Source: Sneathiella litorea (GTDB lineage: Bacteria; Pseudomonadota; Alphaproteobacteria; Sneathiellales; Sneathiellaceae). Taken from it: DNA of 64,000 nt. The stretch is from the NCBI RefSeq assembly GCF_009882915.1, contig NZ_WTUW01000001.1, forward strand, positions 558,357 through 622,356, read 5' to 3'. A program made the translations under genes and the position numbers. Within the stretch, counting starts at the first letter, position 1. Each line of letters starts with the position of its first letter. Below the pieces are notes generated by a model. That model made no database searches. It was not told where the DNA came from and worked only from the letters and a program-made list of their open reading frames with translations. Shown piece after piece: positions 63,949 through 64,000 of this stretch.

Positions 63949-64000
63949 ATGCGCGAAGGAAGCCTGGACGCGCCGACACGGCACATTATTGACTGGAATA
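63949..64000 (+). CDS. Start of a probable Fe-S-binding protein, 3' truncated
   Basis: Only 17 codons are inside the window (MREGSLDAPTRHIIDWN). GGGGGA lies just upstream of the ATG, so the start is well supported. The opening resembles heterodisulfide-reductase-related Fe-S proteins that are commonly found after short rubrerythrins, but too little is present to be sure. The hairpin at 63887-63918 separates it from the rubrerythrin gene. Confidence 0.5.
   Translation, partial: MREGSLDAPTRHIIDWN

Noticed and set aside
1-64000. CRISPR arrays, insertion sequences, prophage, rRNA and tRNA genes
   Set aside because: No regularly spaced repeats, transposase or integrase frames, phage structural genes or cloverleaf-like sequences were found on reading the window.

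Overview
The window looks like a core-genome segment of a free-living alphaproteobacterium of moderate GC. The evidence is the combination of a MucR/Ros regulator, an Irr regulator with an Irr-box-like site, a Fur/Mur protein without the usual CxxC, an Hsp20-DUF1150 pair with a ROSE-like leader, and the gene orders rnd-kdsD-lptCAB-rpoN-hpf-ptsN, tsaB-rimI-mucR-fur-plsC-miaB-phoH-ybeY-corC-lnt-xre-metK-trmB and rimP-nusA-ylxR-infB-rbfA-truB-rpsO-pnp. I cannot name the species. No rRNA, tRNA, CRISPR array, insertion sequence or prophage was seen.

Bases 1-6356 hold the downstream part of one tightly packed operon for uptake and hydrolysis of a small amide or urea-like compound. It encodes a UrtB-type permease (cut by the window edge), a single-chain UrtC-UrtD permease-ATPase fusion, a UrtE-type ATPase, an AtzG-like small subunit, an AtzE/GatA-type amidase, and an AmiC-like ligand sensor overlapping an AmiR-like ANTAR antiterminator. 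Bases 6670-13311 carry a DEDD exonuclease, LPS genes (kdsD, lptC, lptA, lptB) and the sigma-54/PTS-Ntr group (rpoN, hpf, ptsN). A minus-strand hsp20-DUF1150 unit with a probable ROSE RNA thermometer follows.

Bases 14245-27253 are more accessory: a 3-hydroxyacyl-CoA dehydrogenase, a cobalt-type nitrile hydratase operon (alpha, beta, activator, then a small unknown protein), an AhpD-like protein, a NodIJ-like ABC exporter, maeB, mutS, an SDR enzyme, a LysE/ArgO-type exporter and a DUF1801 protein. Bases 27407-40331 hold glnD, murJ, trpS, a DUF2333 protein, a stress protein, a Bax-like glucosaminidase, an SDR plus Ldh2-type dehydrogenase pair, and a minus-strand operon (D-Ala-D-Ala dipeptidase-like, polysaccharide deacetylase, HpcH/HpaI aldolase). 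The two convergent groups share a near-perfect bidirectional terminator.

Bases 40424-51725 are the tsaB-to-trmB housekeeping cluster. Bases 51759-61290 are the transcription/translation supercluster from rimP to pnp. It is preceded by a leader with mutually exclusive antiterminator and terminator hairpins, and pnp has its own structured leader. The right end (61369-64000) holds a nitronate-monooxygenase-like flavoprotein with a C-terminal cysteine cluster, irr, a rubrerythrin gene with an Irr-box-like site beside a strong promoter, and the start of a further gene that is probably an Fe-S protein. The most interesting non-coding signals are the rimP-nusA attenuator, the ROSE-like hsp20 leader, the pnp leader and the Irr-box site.
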